Part shown: one piece after another, positions 53,748-64,000 of the stretch
Layout of the letters: each line of letters begins with the position of its first letter
Position numbering within the stretch: the first letter of the stretch is position 1
Assembly (NCBI RefSeq): GCF_000427445.1
Contig: NZ_KE386496.1
Location: forward strand, 1,178,001 to 1,242,000
Length of the DNA stretch: 64,000 nt
Direction: 5' to 3'
Source of the DNA: Methylocapsa acidiphila B2
GTDB taxonomy: Bacteria; Pseudomonadota; Alphaproteobacteria; Rhizobiales; Beijerinckiaceae
Notes under the pieces: generated by a model
What the model was told of the DNA's origin: nothing
Seen by the model: the letters and a program-made list of their open reading frames with translations, nothing else
Databases searched by the model: none
Program-made: the position numbers and the translations under genes

Positions 53748-55203
53748 CCAGGGCACGACCTCGACGCGCAGCCTCGTCTTCAATGCGGCGGGGCGCGTTC
53801 TCGCCAGCGCCCAGCGGGAATTTCGCCAATATTATCCACAATCGGGCTGGGTCGAGCATGATCCGGAGGACATCTGGCGCGATGTGGTCGCAACGGCGCG
53901 CGAGGCCATGGCCGGCGCGGAGGCGCCGATCGCCGCCATCGGCGTCGCCAATCAACGCGAGACCACATTGGTCTGGGATCGCGCGACCGGCGCGCCGATC
54001 GGCCGAGCCATCGTCTGGCAGGACCGACGCACCGCAGCCCTCTGCGAAAGGCTCCGCGCAGAAGGGACCGAGGCCCTAATCCGCGCCCGCACCGGCCTTC
54101 TCCTCGATCCGTATTTCTCGGCGACCAAGCTGGCCTGGATTCTGGACAATGTTTCTGACGCCCGGCGGCGCGCCGAGCGCGGCGAGCTCGCCTTCGGCAC
54201 GATCGACAGCTTTCTTCTTTGGCGCCTGACCGGCGGAAAGGTTCACGCCACCGACGCCACCAACGCCTCGCGCACCATGCTGTTCGACATTCATCGCCAA
54301 TGCTGGGACGACGAGCTTCTGGATCTGTTCGAGATCCCCGGCGCGCTCCTTCCTTCGGTTCGAGACAGCAGCGGCTTTTTCGGCGAAACCGAGCCTCGCC
54401 TGTTCGGCGCGCCGATCCCAATTTGCGGCGTCGCCGGCGACCAGCATGCGGCGCTCGTCGGCCAGGCCTGTTTCGCGCCTGGGATGGTGAAATCGACATA
54501 CGGCACCGGCTGCTTCGCCCTGCGCAACGTCGGAATCGAGCCGCCGCCGCCTCGGCCCGGCGTTCTGACGACCATGGCCTATCGCATCGGCGGCGTTCCG
54601 ACCTATGCGGCCGAAGGCGCCATCTTCATCGCCGGCGCGGCGATCAAATGGCTGCGCGACGCCCTCGGCCTCATCCGCGACGCCGGCGAGACGGCCGAAT
54701 TGGCGGCTAAGCTCGAGAGCAATCACGGCGTCTATCTGGTGCCCGCCTTCGTCGGCCTCGGCGCTCCACATTGGGCGCCGCATGCGCGCGGCCTCATCAG
54801 CGGGCTTACGCTCGACGCCAGCGCAGCCCATATTGCTCGCGCGGCCTTGGAGTCGATCGCCTATCAAACCCTCGACCTCATGGAGGCGATGGCCGGAGAC
54901 GACCCCTTCTCCGCGCAGGACAAAGGCGCGCTGCGGATCGACGGGGGCATGGCCGCCAATGATTGGTTTTGCCAGTTCCTCGCCGATATTCTGGAAGCGC
55001 CGGTCGAACGCCCGGCCATGCTGGAAATCACCGCGCAAGGCGCAGCCTTTCTCGCCGGGCTCGGCGCCGGCGTCTATCCCGATGTCGCCGCCATCTCGAA
55101 AGCATGGGCGTCTGACGCGCGATTCGAGCCACGCATGGCGCAGGACGAACGGATGCGGCTGATCGACGGCTGGCGCGATGCGGTCCGCCGGACGCTCGCC
55201 TAA
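53716..55203 (+). CDS. glpK: Glycerol kinase
   Basis: GlpK phosphorylates glycerol to glycerol-3-phosphate, the substrate of GlpD. The 495-residue FGGY kinase shows [14 protein letters not shown] (phosphate loop), [14 protein letters not shown], the [16 protein letters not shown] motif and [12 protein letters not shown] choose the GTG at 53716, seven bases after AGGAG, which places the start inside glpD and couples translation; the open frame runs further back to 53629. No GlpF channel gene was found. Confidence 0.95.
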   Translation: MPSQSLLLAIDQGTTSTRSLVFNAAGRVLASAQREFRQYYPQSGWVEHDPEDIWRDVVATAREAMAGAEAPIAAIGVANQRETTLVWDRATGAPIGRAIVWQDRRTAALCERLRAEGTEALIRARTGLLLDPYFSATKLAWILDNVSDARRRAERGELAFGTIDSFLLWRLTGGKVHATDATNASRTMLFDIHRQCWDDELLDLFEIPGALLPSVRDSSGFFGETEPRLFGAPIPICGVAGDQHAALVGQACFAPGMVKSTYGTGCFALRNVGIEPPPPRPGVLTTMAYRIGGVPTYAAEGAIFIAGAAIKWLRDALGLIRDAGETAELAAKLESNHGVYLVPAFVGLGAPHWAPHARGLISGLTLDASAAHIARAALESIAYQTLDLMEAMAGDDPFSAQDKGALRIDGGMAANDWFCQFLADILEAPVERPAMLEITAQGAAFLAGLGAGVYPDVAAISKAWASDARFEPRMAQDERMRLIDGWRDAVRRTLA

Positions 55204-55321
55204 CCGCTGTTCAGGAGGAAGGCTCGGCGAAGCTCAAGAATTCCGTGGCAAAGCGCCCCAGCACACTTAATGTAAGGTAAACGGAGCAAAGCTCCGAACC
55301 AAAATCTCCTCGGACCCGATC

Positions 55322-58300
55322 ATGAAAACACCGAAACCCAAGGCCGAAGCCGGCGGAGCCGTAGCGCGCGGCTCAAAGAGCGCGGCCAAGCCCGCCGCCG
55401 CGGCGCCGGAGCCGCTGGCCTCGGGCAGATCGATCGTGATCCGCGGCGCGCGCGAGCACAATCTGAAAAACGTCGATCTCACTTTGCCACGCGACAGGCT
55501 CATTGTCTTCACCGGGCTTTCCGGCTCGGGCAAATCGTCGCTCGCCTTCGACACGATCTATGCCGAAGGCCAGCGCCGCTATGTCGAATCGCTTTCGGCC
55601 TATGCGCGGCAATTTCTGGAGATGATGCAAAAGCCCGACGTCGATCAGATCGACGGGCTCTCGCCGGCGATCTCGATCGAGCAGAAAACCACCTCGAAAA
55701 ACCCGCGCTCCACGGTCGGCACGGTCACCGAGATCTACGACTACATGCGGCTTCTCTACGCCCGCGTTGGCATTCCCTATTCGCCGGCGACCGGCCTTCC
55801 GATCGAGAGCCAGACCGTGAGCCAGATGGTCGATCGCGTGATTGCATTGCCCGACCGCACGCGGCTTTATCTGATCGCGCCGGCGATCCGCGGACGCAAA
55901 GGCGAATATCGCAAGGAAATCGCCGACTTCATGAAGCGCGGCTTTCAGCGCTTGAAGATCGACGGGAAATTCTACGAAATCGCCGAGGCCCCCGCGCTCG
56001 ACAAGAAGCTGAAGCACGACATCGACGTGGTCGTCGATCGCATTATGGTGAAGCCCGACATCAAGGCGAGGCTATCGGAAAGTTTCGAGACGGCGCTTGA
56101 GCTCGCCGACGGCATCGTCATCGCAGAATATGCGGATGAGACCGACGAGAAGGGCCAGCCGAAGCGCATCACTTTCTCCGCCAAATTCGCCTGCCCGGTC
56201 TCCGGCTTCACCATCCCCGAGATCGAGCCGCGGCTCTTCTCCTTCAATAATCCTTTCGGCGCCTGCCCTCATTGCGGCGGGCTCGGATTCGAGCAGACGG
56301 TCGACGCCGATCTGATCGTCCCCGATCCGAAGCTCACCTTGCGCAAGGGCGCGATCGCGCCCTGGGCGCGCTCGAGTTCGCCCTATTATCTGCAAACGCT
56401 CGAGGCCTTGGGCAAGCATTTCAAGTTCCGCCTCGACCAGCCTTTCGAGAAGCTTCCGCAACCGGCGCAAGACGTCATCCTCTACGGCTCCGGCGAAGAG
56501 GCCGTTCGATTTTTCTATGAGGATGGGTTGCGCGCCTATGAGGTCAACAAGCCCTTCGAAGGCGTCGTGCGCAATCTCGAGCGGCGGTATCGCGAGACCG
56601 ACAGCGAATGGGCGCGGGAAGAGATCGCCCGCTACATGACGGCGACGCCTTGCGCCGTCTGCAAGGGCGACCGGCTGCGGCCCGAGGCCCTGGCGGTCAA
56701 GATCGACAGCCGCCACATCGGCGAGGTGACCGCGCTTTCGGTGCGCGCCGCCCATGCCTGGTTCGAAGCGCTCGCCGACAAGCTCGACCCGAAACGCCGC
56801 GAGATCGCGGGCCGCGTGCTGAAAGAGATCCGCGAAAGGCTCTCCTTTCTCATCGACGTCGGGCTCGACTATCTGACTCTCGGCCGCGCGTCGGGCACCT
56901 TGTCCGGCGGGGAGAGCCAGCGCATCCGCCTCGCCTCGCAGATCGGCTCCGGCCTTACCGGCGTGCTCTATGTGTTGGACGAGCCTTCGATCGGCCTGCA
57001 TCAACGCGATAACGCCCGGCTGCTCGACACGCTGCGGCGGCTGCGCGATCTCGGCAACACCGTCATTGTCGTGGAGCATGACGAAGACGCTATCCTCGCC
57101 GCCGATCATGTTGTCGACGTCGGCCCCGGCGCCGGCATTCATGGCGGCGAGATCGTCTCACAAGGAACGGCGGCCGAAATCATGGCCGATGCAAATTCTC
57201 TCACCGGCCAATATCTCACAGGCGCTCGCGAGGTGGCGGCGCTACGCCCGCGCCGGAAGCCGGAGCCCGCGCGCAAGCTTCAGGTCGTCGGCGCGCAGGG
57301 CAATAATCTGAAGAATGTCACAGCGTCGATTCCGATCGGGTTGTTCACCTGCATCACCGGCGTGTCGGGCGGCGGCAAATCGACCCTCATCATCGACACG
57401 CTCTACAAGGCGGCGGCGCGGCGGCTCAACGGCGCGCTCGAACATCCCTCGCCGCACGAGCGCCTCGACGGGCTCGAGCATCTCGACAAGGTGATCGACA
57501 TCGATCAGTCGCCGATCGGCCGCACGCCGCGCTCCAATCCAGCGACCTATACCGGCGCCTTCACGCCGATCCGCGAGTGGTTTGCAGGCCTGCCAGAGGC
57601 GAAAGCGCGCGGCTACCAGCCGGGGCGCTTCTCTTTCAACGTCAAGGGCGGGCGTTGCGAAGCCTGCCAGGGCGACGGCGTCATCAAGATCGAGATGCAC
57701 TTTTTGCCCGACGTCTACGTCACTTGCGACGTGTGCAAGGGCAAGCGCTACGACCGCGAGACGCTGGAGGTGAAATATCGTGACAAGTCGATCGCCGACG
57801 TGCTCGACATGACGGTCGAGGAGGCGGCGATCCTGTTCAAGGCCGTGCCCTCGATCCGCGACAAGATGGAGACCTTGGCCCGCGTCGGCCTGAATTATGT
57901 CAAGGTCGGCCAGCAGGCGAACACGCTATCCGGCGGCGAGGCGCAGCGGGTGAAGCTCGCCAAGGAACTGTCGCGGCGCTCGACGGGGCGCACGCTCTAT
58001 ATTCTCGACGAGCCGACCACAGGGCTGCATTTCCATGATGTCGCCAAATTGCTCGAAGTGTTGCATGAGCTTGTCGACCAGGGCAACACAGTCGTGGTGA
58101 TCGAGCATAATCTCGAGGTGGTGAAGACCGCCGACTGGATCATCGACCTCGGCCCCGAAGGCGGCGACGGCGGCGGCGAGATCGTCGCGCAAGGCCCACC
58201 CGAGGCGATCGTGAAAGAGAAGAAGAGCTACACCGGCCAATATTTGCGCGAGCTGTTGGAGCGTCGCCCTGCGGCCAAGCGAAAGCAGGCGGCGGAATAA
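55322..58300 (+). CDS. uvrA: Excinuclease ABC subunit A
   Basis: UvrA finds bulky DNA lesions and loads UvrB. The 992-residue protein has two ABC ATPase halves, with Walker A sequences GLSGSGKSS (near residue 65) and GVSGGGKST, two signatures ([26 protein letters not shown]), zinc-finger cysteines in CPHCGG and CDVCKG, and [20 protein letters not shown]. An N-terminal 35-residue Ala/Lys-rich extension precedes the usual start. No LexA box was recognised upstream. Confidence 0.97.
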   Translation: MKTPKPKAEAGGAVARGSKSAAKPAAAAPEPLASGRSIVIRGAREHNLKNVDLTLPRDRLIVFTGLSGSGKSSLAFDTIYAEGQRRYVESLSAYARQFLEMMQKPDVDQIDGLSPAISIEQKTTSKNPRSTVGTVTEIYDYMRLLYARVGIPYSPATGLPIESQTVSQMVDRVIALPDRTRLYLIAPAIRGRKGEYRKEIADFMKRGFQRLKIDGKFYEIAEAPALDKKLKHDIDVVVDRIMVKPDIKARLSESFETALELADGIVIAEYADETDEKGQPKRITFSAKFACPVSGFTIPEIEPRLFSFNNPFGACPHCGGLGFEQTVDADLIVPDPKLTLRKGAIAPWARSSSPYYLQTLEALGKHFKFRLDQPFEKLPQPAQDVILYGSGEEAVRFFYEDGLRAYEVNKPFEGVVRNLERRYRETDSEWAREEIARYMTATPCAVCKGDRLRPEALAVKIDSRHIGEVTALSVRAAHAWFEALADKLDPKRREIAGRVLKEIRERLSFLIDVGLDYLTLGRASGTLSGGESQRIRLASQIGSGLTGVLYVLDEPSIGLHQRDNARLLDTLRRLRDLGNTVIVVEHDEDAILAADHVVDVGPGAGIHGGEIVSQGTAAEIMADANSLTGQYLTGAREVAALRPRRKPEPARKLQVVGAQGNNLKNVTASIPIGLFTCITGVSGGGKSTLIIDTLYKAAARRLNGALEHPSPHERLDGLEHLDKVIDIDQSPIGRTPRSNPATYTGAFTPIREWFAGLPEAKARGYQPGRFSFNVKGGRCEACQGDGVIKIEMHFLPDVYVTCDVCKGKRYDRETLEVKYRDKSIADVLDMTVEEAAILFKAVPSIRDKMETLARVGLNYVKVGQQANTLSGGEAQRVKLAKELSRRSTGRTLYILDEPTTGLHFHDVAKLLEVLHELVDQGNTVVVIEHNLEVVKTADWIIDLGPEGGDGGGEIVAQGPPEAIVKEKKSYTGQYLRELLERRPAAKRKQAAE

Positions 58301-58320
58301 GCAGGCGCCGAGCCATGGAG

Positions 58321-60087
58321 CTAAAATGTGATGAGCGCGCCCACTGTGGCGCTATGGATGGACGCATTGCTCGCCAGCGCGCCGTCGTAGCGGACAAACA
58401 GATTCGCCGCTGGCGTCGGCAAGCTGAAACGCGCGCCGATCGCAGCTGCATTGCGCGGCCAGCGCGCGCCATTGACCGAGAAACTCGCATCCGGCGTCCC
58501 CTCGAGGCTTGCCGTGACGCTCCGGTTGACGTCTGCAAAATCATGCGCCCATCCGGCGCGCGCCGAAAAGTCCAAAGGCGCGGCGAGACCGAGCGACAAG
58601 TCGTAAGCTAACTCGACCCCAAGAGTGCTGAGAGCCAAAGCCGCGGTGCGGCTTTTGACGTTCAGGTCGATCGCGCCGCCGCCGCCCTCGCCGAAGCTGT
58701 TCTGTCTGACGACGATGCCTTGAAACGATGTGAATGGCGTGGCCGTCGCGCGATCGTCCAATTGGAGACGATAGCCGACTTCGGCGCGGGAGAGTGAAGC
58801 ATTCTCCGCTACATAGCCGGAAACCGCGCGCGCCACGCCGGGAAAATCAATATTGCGGTTGACCCCGGCGCTATTGTAGGAATAGCCGAGCGCGCCGTCG
58901 GCATACCAAGGACCGATCGCGTAGCCGACATATGATCCTACGGCGACGCTATCCAATACGCCCCTGCCGGAGATCCCGCTCGTGTTGAAGGCGCTCCGCA
59001 TATAGGCCGCCGCAAGCCCCGCCTGCAGAGCTGGACTGAAACGATAGTCCCCACCGGCGGCGATCCCACCGCCGCCAAAGCGGAGGCCATGCGTATCGCC
59101 ATTTCCAAATAAGGCGCCGCCGCCGCCAAGGCCGCTCGCCCAGGGGCGCCACGCGCTGGCCGGCGAACTTGCGACGCTGCGCGCGAGATGCGTCTGATCG
59201 CGCAATGCGTCGAGAAACATCTGTCCCACGCCCGCCGCCACAGACGGCGCATCCGCATAGATCTCGCCATCGAGCTGAGCCAAAGCCTTCGGCAGAGCTC
59301 CAGAGGAGCCGAAATTGAGGACGTCGAGCGCGTTGTAGATCGAATCCATGTCGCTGAACAATGGCGGCGGCGTCGCGTGATCCAGAGCCTTTGCGACGGC
59401 GCCGGCATTTCCCCCGCCTGCGCGCGGCGCGTAAGCTAGGGCAAAAGCTCCGATAGGCTGCCCATTGATGAAGCCGCTGCTGGGGATGAATTGCGGCACG
59501 GGGCCGCATCCGGCTCCGCCCTGGCTCTTGCCGACCAAAAACTCCTGCACCGCGCCGCCTTGCTGGCCGTAGAGCGCGTTCGTGGGGCCAACCAAGAGGC
59601 ACGTTCCGGCCGGCACTTGAACGATGGTCTCCAAGGTCGGCGTGAAGGACAGGGCCAACACGTTTTGAATCTGCTCAGGCGTCAAGCCCCGCACCTCGTT
59701 CGACCCGACGATGTAGCCGCCGATCTGATTGCTTCCAGCCGCTGGATTGTAGAAGCGCACATATTGCGTCGGCGCGGCGGTCAACACCACGACCGCCGGC
59801 CCGCTCGGCGTGAAGGATGGGTCGGTATATTTCGGAAGCAAATATGCGTTCGCGTCAACGCCGGTGGCGATCGACGGAACGGATGTGCCGGGGCATGGCG
59901 TCGGGTCGGGGCACACATAGCCGTTAAACGCAGTCCCCCGATACACCGAGCCGACGATAATCTTGCCGGGCGGCAACGGCAGCCCGTCCGCGCTCTGAGC
60001 CGTCGCGCGATCAACGGACGCGGCGGCCAAGACGATGACCGCGGAGAAGATCACGCTCGCACGCTGGATAATGCCGAATATGCGCAT
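58321..60087 (-). CDS. Autotransporter with unknown passenger domain
   Basis: The 588-residue protein has a signal peptide (about residues 10-31, ending RATAQ), a central passenger (to about residue 320) with no repeat or protease motif I recognise, and a C-terminal autotransporter beta-barrel of about 260 residues that ends, as typical, in the aromatic residue F (ATVGALITF). Such proteins pass their N-terminal part to the cell surface. GGAGAA precedes ATG 60087; a TTG five codons upstream is less likely. The passenger is Gly/Ala/Pro-rich and low in cysteine (five or so Cys near residues 65-200). Confidence 0.9.
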   Translation of the reverse strand: MRIFGIIQRASVIFSAVIVLAAASVDRATAQSADGLPLPPGKIIVGSVYRGTAFNGYVCPDPTPCPGTSVPSIATGVDANAYLLPKYTDPSFTPSGPAVVVLTAAPTQYVRFYNPAAGSNQIGGYIVGSNEVRGLTPEQIQNVLALSFTPTLETIVQVPAGTCLLVGPTNALYGQQGGAVQEFLVGKSQGGAGCGPVPQFIPSSGFINGQPIGAFALAYAPRAGGGNAGAVAKALDHATPPPLFSDMDSIYNALDVLNFGSSGALPKALAQLDGEIYADAPSVAAGVGQMFLDALRDQTHLARSVASSPASAWRPWASGLGGGGALFGNGDTHGLRFGGGGIAAGGDYRFSPALQAGLAAAYMRSAFNTSGISGRGVLDSVAVGSYVGYAIGPWYADGALGYSYNSAGVNRNIDFPGVARAVSGYVAENASLSRAEVGYRLQLDDRATATPFTSFQGIVVRQNSFGEGGGGAIDLNVKSRTAALALSTLGVELAYDLSLGLAAPLDFSARAGWAHDFADVNRSVTASLEGTPDASFSVNGARWPRNAAAIGARFSLPTPAANLFVRYDGALASNASIHSATVGALITF

Positions 60088-60341
60088 TGCCGTCTTCTCC
60101 AACCGCGAATGGACGTGAGCCGCGACGTTTCACCGTCGAGAATCCCTTCGCCGATTGAAGAACGAACTATGATTCAGCGGACGTGGTCAATCTGTGGTCG
60201 GTCCTCTCTCAACCAAGAGGCTTTGTTTCCTGAAGACCGCGATATATTCGCAACATGCAAATATTTCAGCGTGCAACTTTGAAGCGTCTACGCGTCTCGC
60301 GGCGCGGCGACATCGAGCCGCGCCAGCGGACGAAGCGACGC

Positions 60342-61418
60342 TCACGCCATGCGCGTAGCCTGCGTCAATTCCGAGCAAAGCACAGCCATCAGCGCCGCCG
60401 ACGGTAGAGCGCGTGCGAGCGGCGCGCCCTGCCCGGCCCATTGGGCGCCATATCCTGCCTCGCCCGCCGCCTTGGCGGCGGCATTCAAAGCCTTTCCGGC
60501 GTCATAAGCGATCGGATAATCTGGAATATCCGCCGGATCGATCGCATCGCCCAATGCCGTGAAGCGGTTTGCGAGTGATCTTGCTGGACGGCCGGAGATG
60601 GCGCGGGTCATCGCCGTTCGCGCCGAGGCCTCGCTCAACAGAGCCGCCTTGTAGGCGTCATCCGCTTGTGATTCCGCGCAGGCGATGAAGGCGGTCCCGA
60701 GCTGCGCGGCACCAGCCCCGAGGCAGAGGCCGGCGGCGATCCCGGCGCCGTCCATGATTCCGCCCGCGGCGATCACAGGGATGTTCAGATCGCGCGCGAG
60801 CAGACGCGTCAAAGCCAGGGTCCCAAGGCGCTCGTCCGGCGCATTGGGATCGAAAACCCCGCGATGCCCGCCGGCCTCATAGCCCTGGGCGACAATGGCG
60901 TCGACGCCGGCGGCGGCCGCCGCGCGCGCCTCGGCGAGATTTGTCCCGCTCGCGAGCAACATGATCCCGGCGTCGCGCAAGGCGCCGATGCGCTCCGCCG
61001 AAGGCAGGCCGAAATGGAAGCTCACGACCTTCGGCCTCTCTTGCAGAAGCATGGCGCATTTGGCGTCGTCTACGATGAAGCTCTTGTAGATTTCGCTCAC
61101 CGTGGCCGGCGGTTCAGCGCCGAAGCGCGCGAACTCCGGCGCGAGTCGCGCGAGCCAGCGGGCTTCAACAGAGGCTTGCGCCACAGCGGGCGCGTGGCAG
61201 AAAACGTTGACGTTGAACGCGCGCTCCGTCGCCGCTTGCGTCGCGCGGATCATCGCCCGAGCGCCTTCGGCGTCGGTCGCGCCGATGCCGATCGAGCCCA
61301 AGCCGCCGGCATTGGAGACGGCGGCCGCCATGGCAGGGGTCGAGACCCCGGCCATGGGCGCCTGAATGATGGGCCAGTCCATGCCCAGACGATCGAGAAG
61401 CCGGCGATCATGTTGCAT
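60342..61418 (-). CDS. Nitronate monooxygenase-like flavin oxidoreductase (2)
   Basis: This 358-residue protein is the second family member of the window and closer to classic nitronate monooxygenases: [17 protein letters not shown] at the start, [15 protein letters not shown] (FMN-binding loop with the catalytic His) and [19 protein letters not shown]. All expected FMN contacts are seen. ATG 61418 is supported by homology; an upstream frame to 61499 overlaps the metalloprotease gene. The reaction is oxygen-dependent oxidation of alkyl nitronates. Confidence 0.94.
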   Translation of the reverse strand: MQHDRRLLDRLGMDWPIIQAPMAGVSTPAMAAAVSNAGGLGSIGIGATDAEGARAMIRATQAATERAFNVNVFCHAPAVAQASVEARWLARLAPEFARFGAEPPATVSEIYKSFIVDDAKCAMLLQERPKVVSFHFGLPSAERIGALRDAGIMLLASGTNLAEARAAAAAGVDAIVAQGYEAGGHRGVFDPNAPDERLGTLALTRLLARDLNIPVIAAGGIMDGAGIAAGLCLGAGAAQLGTAFIACAESQADDAYKAALLSEASARTAMTRAISGRPARSLANRFTALGDAIDPADIPDYPIAYDAGKALNAAAKAAGEAGYGAQWAGQGAPLARALPSAALMAVLCSELTQATRMA

Positions 61419-61468
61419 GATGAAGCGTGGTCTCCTCAGAGATTGATCGGTGCGCGCAGTCCGCGCCT

Positions 61469-62536
61469 CTACTCGCAAATCGTCTTGAGCGCGCGCCACT
61501 CGCCATCGGACAAGAGCGGCTCGCCTTGCGGCGGCGCATCGGCGGCGCCCAGCGCGGCCAGGCGGTCTTCCGTCATCGGATGGGACGCGAATATGGCGAA
61601 AGGATTATCCTTCTCGGGGCCCGTGATCCGCAGCATCAGCTCGCCGAAAGGTTTTGTCGAGCGGCCCAACTTGCGCATGGTCTGTACCGCGAAAAGATCG
61701 GCCTCGGATTCTGTCTCGCGCGAATAGGCCGCCTGGAACAAGCCGCGCCCCGCCGTCAACACCACGCTGGCGCCGGCGACGTCGCCGAACAACAGCCCCA
61801 AAAGATAGGAGGTTCCTCCATTGGCGATGATGCGGCGCAGTCCGTCGCGATGGGCGGCGTGGCCGAGTTCATGGGCCAGAACGCCAGCGAGCTCGTCCGG
61901 CGTCGTCGCCTTATTGAGGAGGCCGTTGAGGACATAGATACGGCCGCCCGGCAGGGCGAAAGCATTCGGGACATTCGACGCCAGGACGATCGGCGCGTAG
62001 GATTGAGGCATGCCGGCGCCGCGCCGCAGGGCGTCGACGAGCTTTTCAAGAGCTGCCGCGCCCTCGGGACGCGCGCAGGCCTTGCCGGAGAAAATCGCGC
62101 GAACTTGGCCGTTCGCCGCGTCGCCCAATCGTCGCTCGGCCCATTGCGGCACGACCGGCGTCAAACGGTCGGCGAGAAAAGGAACCCCGAACCAGGCGAT
62201 CGCCCAAATGGAGACGGCGCCGGCGAGCGACCAAGCGACGATCCTCAGCGTCGATCCCTCGCCAGCTGCGCCCTCGACATCGAGCAATTTGCAGAGGCGC
62301 GCAACTTCCGCCTGCGCGGCGGGATCGGCAATCTCGAGCCGGGCGAGCGGCAAGGCCGCAATATTGCGCAGGCGCAAGACCTGTTTCGGACCATCGGCGC
62401 GGCGGATGTCGACATAGGCCCAGGCGGCGAGAAAAATCCCCTTCTCGCGAATCTCGAGCGCGGAGGCGAAAGACAGCGCGACGCGATGCTTCGCGTTGCT
62501 CTTTCCATCGAAATAGACGGCGGTTATTTCGTCCAT
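61469..62536 (-). CDS. M48 family metallopeptidase
   Basis: The 355-residue zinc protease has the motif HELGH (residues 222-226) and the third ligand segment [13 protein letters not shown] membrane span near residues 100-122 splits it into a cytosolic Pleckstrin-like N-terminal part and the protease domain. Together with the adjacent membrane protein (22 bp upstream) it may act in quality control of the envelope. Family relatives include HtpX and Oma1. Confidence 0.92.
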   Translation of the reverse strand: MDEITAVYFDGKSNAKHRVALSFASALEIREKGIFLAAWAYVDIRRADGPKQVLRLRNIAALPLARLEIADPAAQAEVARLCKLLDVEGAAGEGSTLRIVAWSLAGAVSIWAIAWFGVPFLADRLTPVVPQWAERRLGDAANGQVRAIFSGKACARPEGAAALEKLVDALRRGAGMPQSYAPIVLASNVPNAFALPGGRIYVLNGLLNKATTPDELAGVLAHELGHAAHRDGLRRIIANGGTSYLLGLLFGDVAGASVVLTAGRGLFQAAYSRETESEADLFAVQTMRKLGRSTKPFGELMLRITGPEKDNPFAIFASHPMTEDRLAALGAADAPPQGEPLLSDGEWRALKTICE

Positions 62537-62557
62537 GAAGGGTCCCGTGCGGCCGTG

Positions 62558-63817
62558 TCAGAAGCCCGCGAAATCAAGCCCATCGACAAGGCCCTCGCCC
62601 AAGGCGCTGGCCGCTTCGCCCTCCGCCCCGACATGATCGGCGGCGTCAAGCCGATGCAGCGTGATGGAGGAGACGACGAGCTTCCAGACGCGCTGCACGA
62701 GATAGATGCGCTGAACGACGCCCAACGCAAGAACCAGCAACAGATAGCAGGCAAGAGTGGCCACAACCGGTAGGGCCTCGCCTTTGCCAGCGTACCGCGC
62801 GATCAAATCGGGATGCCGTGTCGCCATGGCGACGGCGACGCCCAGGAAGACGAAGCCAAGGACTAATACCGACCAGACAGCGAACACCAGCAGGCTAACG
62901 CCATACAACTTCCAATAGTTGGCGATCAGCGCGCCTAAAGAGAGATTCGAGTCAAAACGAAGCGCGCCGAAACGCAGGCCCTGCACCCACCATCGCCATT
63001 CGATCGCTTTGAAGATCGGATAGAGGAAGCCGAAGATAGAAATCAAGACGATGAAAACCAGGCCGACAATGAGCGCGATCGTTTGAGTAGGCAGCCTCGC
63101 AAGCGGCAATTCGCCGCCTGCTTGCACGATCTTGGCGATTCCGGCGGCGGCGCCGACGACAAGAAAAACTCCGAGCAGCCAGAGCCAGCCGGCGCGCTTG
63201 AAAAAAGTCCAGCCGCGCCCCTGGAACCAACCCGGCAGATCGCCGTAATAGGTATGCCCCATCTTGTAGCGCTCGAACGCAGCCTCTTGCCAGGGATAGG
63301 CGAGGCCGAGAGTGACGCTAACGAGTAGCCACCACGCGAAGGCGCGAAACGCATAGCCGACGCCGGAGCCCGTCATCCAAAAGCGCACGCCGCGCCAGAT
63401 CGTTCGCGTCAGGCGATAGCGCCGCGCGCGATAGACGGCGAATTGCATGAAGCCGAAAAAGAACAGAAAGAGCGGCAGGCTTGCGAAGGCCTTGGCGCGC
63501 TCCGCCTCTATGGCGACGAGGAAATAGGCGAGATAGAGGGGTGCCAGAATGGCCAGCGCGAAAAGAAAGCCGAAAAGCAGCTCGCGGCCCCTGCCGGTAT
63601 ATTCCAGCGCGTCGCCATCGATCGACGTGCTCGTCCATAAGCTCCGGCGTATGTTGGTGACGAGCCAGAATCGGTAGAATCCAAATGTCACGAGCTCGAG
63701 CAAGGCGCCGCGCGTGACGAGACGGCGAAAATCGCCGTCCTGCCCATGGAACCCCACCTGAACCGGCCCGCTGGGTGCGCTCGCCGAGGCAAAGTCAGGC
63801 GCAATCATCTCGTCCAT
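62558..63817 (-). CDS. DUF898 (YjgN) family membrane protein
   Basis: The 419-residue protein has eight to ten spans and the DUF898 blocks ALLELVTFGFYRFWLVTNIR, LTRTIWRGVRFWMTGSG and AYPWQEAAFERYKMGHTYYGD. Function is unknown. Such genes are often next to M48 proteases, as here (22-bp gap on the same strand), implying an operon. ATG 63817 has GGAG seven bases upstream; the open frame begins five codons earlier with TTG. Confidence 0.93.
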   Translation of the reverse strand: MDEMIAPDFASASAPSGPVQVGFHGQDGDFRRLVTRGALLELVTFGFYRFWLVTNIRRSLWTSTSIDGDALEYTGRGRELLFGFLFALAILAPLYLAYFLVAIEAERAKAFASLPLFLFFFGFMQFAVYRARRYRLTRTIWRGVRFWMTGSGVGYAFRAFAWWLLVSVTLGLAYPWQEAAFERYKMGHTYYGDLPGWFQGRGWTFFKRAGWLWLLGVFLVVGAAAGIAKIVQAGGELPLARLPTQTIALIVGLVFIVLISIFGFLYPIFKAIEWRWWVQGLRFGALRFDSNLSLGALIANYWKLYGVSLLVFAVWSVLVLGFVFLGVAVAMATRHPDLIARYAGKGEALPVVATLACYLLLVLALGVVQRIYLVQRVWKLVVSSITLHRLDAADHVGAEGEAASALGEGLVDGLDFAGF

Positions 63818-63841
63818 GAAAAGCTCCGTCAAAAAAATTGA

Positions 63842-64000
63842 TCAATTATGCTTCGCGCGAGGGCGCGAGGGCTCGACGCCAAATATCCAATTTACAGAGC
63901 TAAGCTGCAGAGCCGTGACAGTGTCAACCGGACGAAAGGACTTTGGCAGTCGCCCGCCGAGCCGGATGGACTCGGACGCCCGGAACTGCGGCTTGCCCAT
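63842..64000 (-). CDS. Possible gene fragment at the window end
   Basis: A reverse frame is open from 64000 to a stop at 63842-63844 (52 codons, MGKPQFRASESIRLGGRLP...). The last bases of the window happen to be a CAT, so this could be either a very short gene or the tail of a longer one cut by the window edge. I do not recognise it, and the composition is not diagnostic. Confidence 0.25.
   Translation of the reverse strand: MGKPQFRASESIRLGGRLPKSFRPVDTVTALQLSSVNWIFGVEPSRPRAKHN

Noticed and set aside
56072-57142. 356-codon reverse open frame
   Set aside because: Antisense of uvrA with no recognised domain or ribosome site.
61427-62773. 448-codon forward open frame
   Set aside because: Antisense of the M48 protease gene, whose HELGH motif and fold features are clear.

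Overview
The window is high-GC chromosomal DNA, very probably from a Hyphomicrobiales (Rhizobiales) alphaproteobacterium. Methylocystaceae/Beijerinckiaceae-like relatives are my best guess. The reasons are the DUF2849-cysI-cysH-DUF934 sulfur operon, the DUF1467, DUF971 and DUF502 proteins, glpD-glpK, and small dispersed palindromes typical of this group. The taxon is inferred from gene content and is not proven.

Layout. 1-1.5 kb: 3' part of leuA and tRNA-Lys(CTT). 1.7-3.4 kb: lower-GC insertion-like stretch with a radical SAM gene, a decayed integrase and a small unknown gene. 3.7-12.7 kb: an aldo/keto reductase, then a surface-polysaccharide region with acetyltransferase, GT4, SGNH hydrolase, polytopic polymerase-like protein, FkbM methyltransferase and GT2. 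12.7-17.9 kb: a patchwork of tiny membrane proteins, twin terminators, a ParB fragment, a nonsense-interrupted TetR gene, DUF502, two small secreted proteins and a frameshifted IS6-type transposase. 18-25 kb: ppk2, divergent from a HlyD/RbbA-like/ABC-2 permease export operon, then an internally duplicated unknown protein.

25.7-35.8 kb: tRNA-Lys(TTT), DUF1467, L,D-transpeptidase, DUF971, moaA, a CI/LexA-like repressor with its probable operator, the Mrp/ApbC ATPase, an orphan periplasmic binding protein, a beta-hydroxyacid dehydrogenase-like enzyme, DedA and Ada. 35.9-42.2 kb: assimilatory sulfate module. The sulfate importer genes cysT-cysW-cysA run leftwards, and DUF2849-cysI-cysH-DUF934 runs rightwards from the same 228-bp control region. 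Together they import sulfate and reduce APS and sulfite to sulfide; no sulfate-binding protein gene is next to them.

42.2-64 kb: PfpI/DJ-1 protein, lipoprotein hydrolase, pyroglutamyl peptidase, TerC, alpha-carbonic anhydrase, a REC-cyclase hybrid, two nitronate-monooxygenase-like flavoproteins, a TIR-like protein, a Wzm/Wzt-type polysaccharide exporter pair, glpD-glpK, uvrA, an autotransporter, an M48 protease and a DUF898 membrane protein.

The most unusual items are the lone TIR-like protein beside a polysaccharide exporter, the REC-cyclase hybrid, the decayed mobile DNA around 2.8, 14 and 17.7 kb, the TetR gene broken by one in-frame stop, the repressor palindrome at 30.15 kb and the dispersed intergenic palindromes. 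I found no CRISPR array, rRNA operon, prophage or complete new multigene system.
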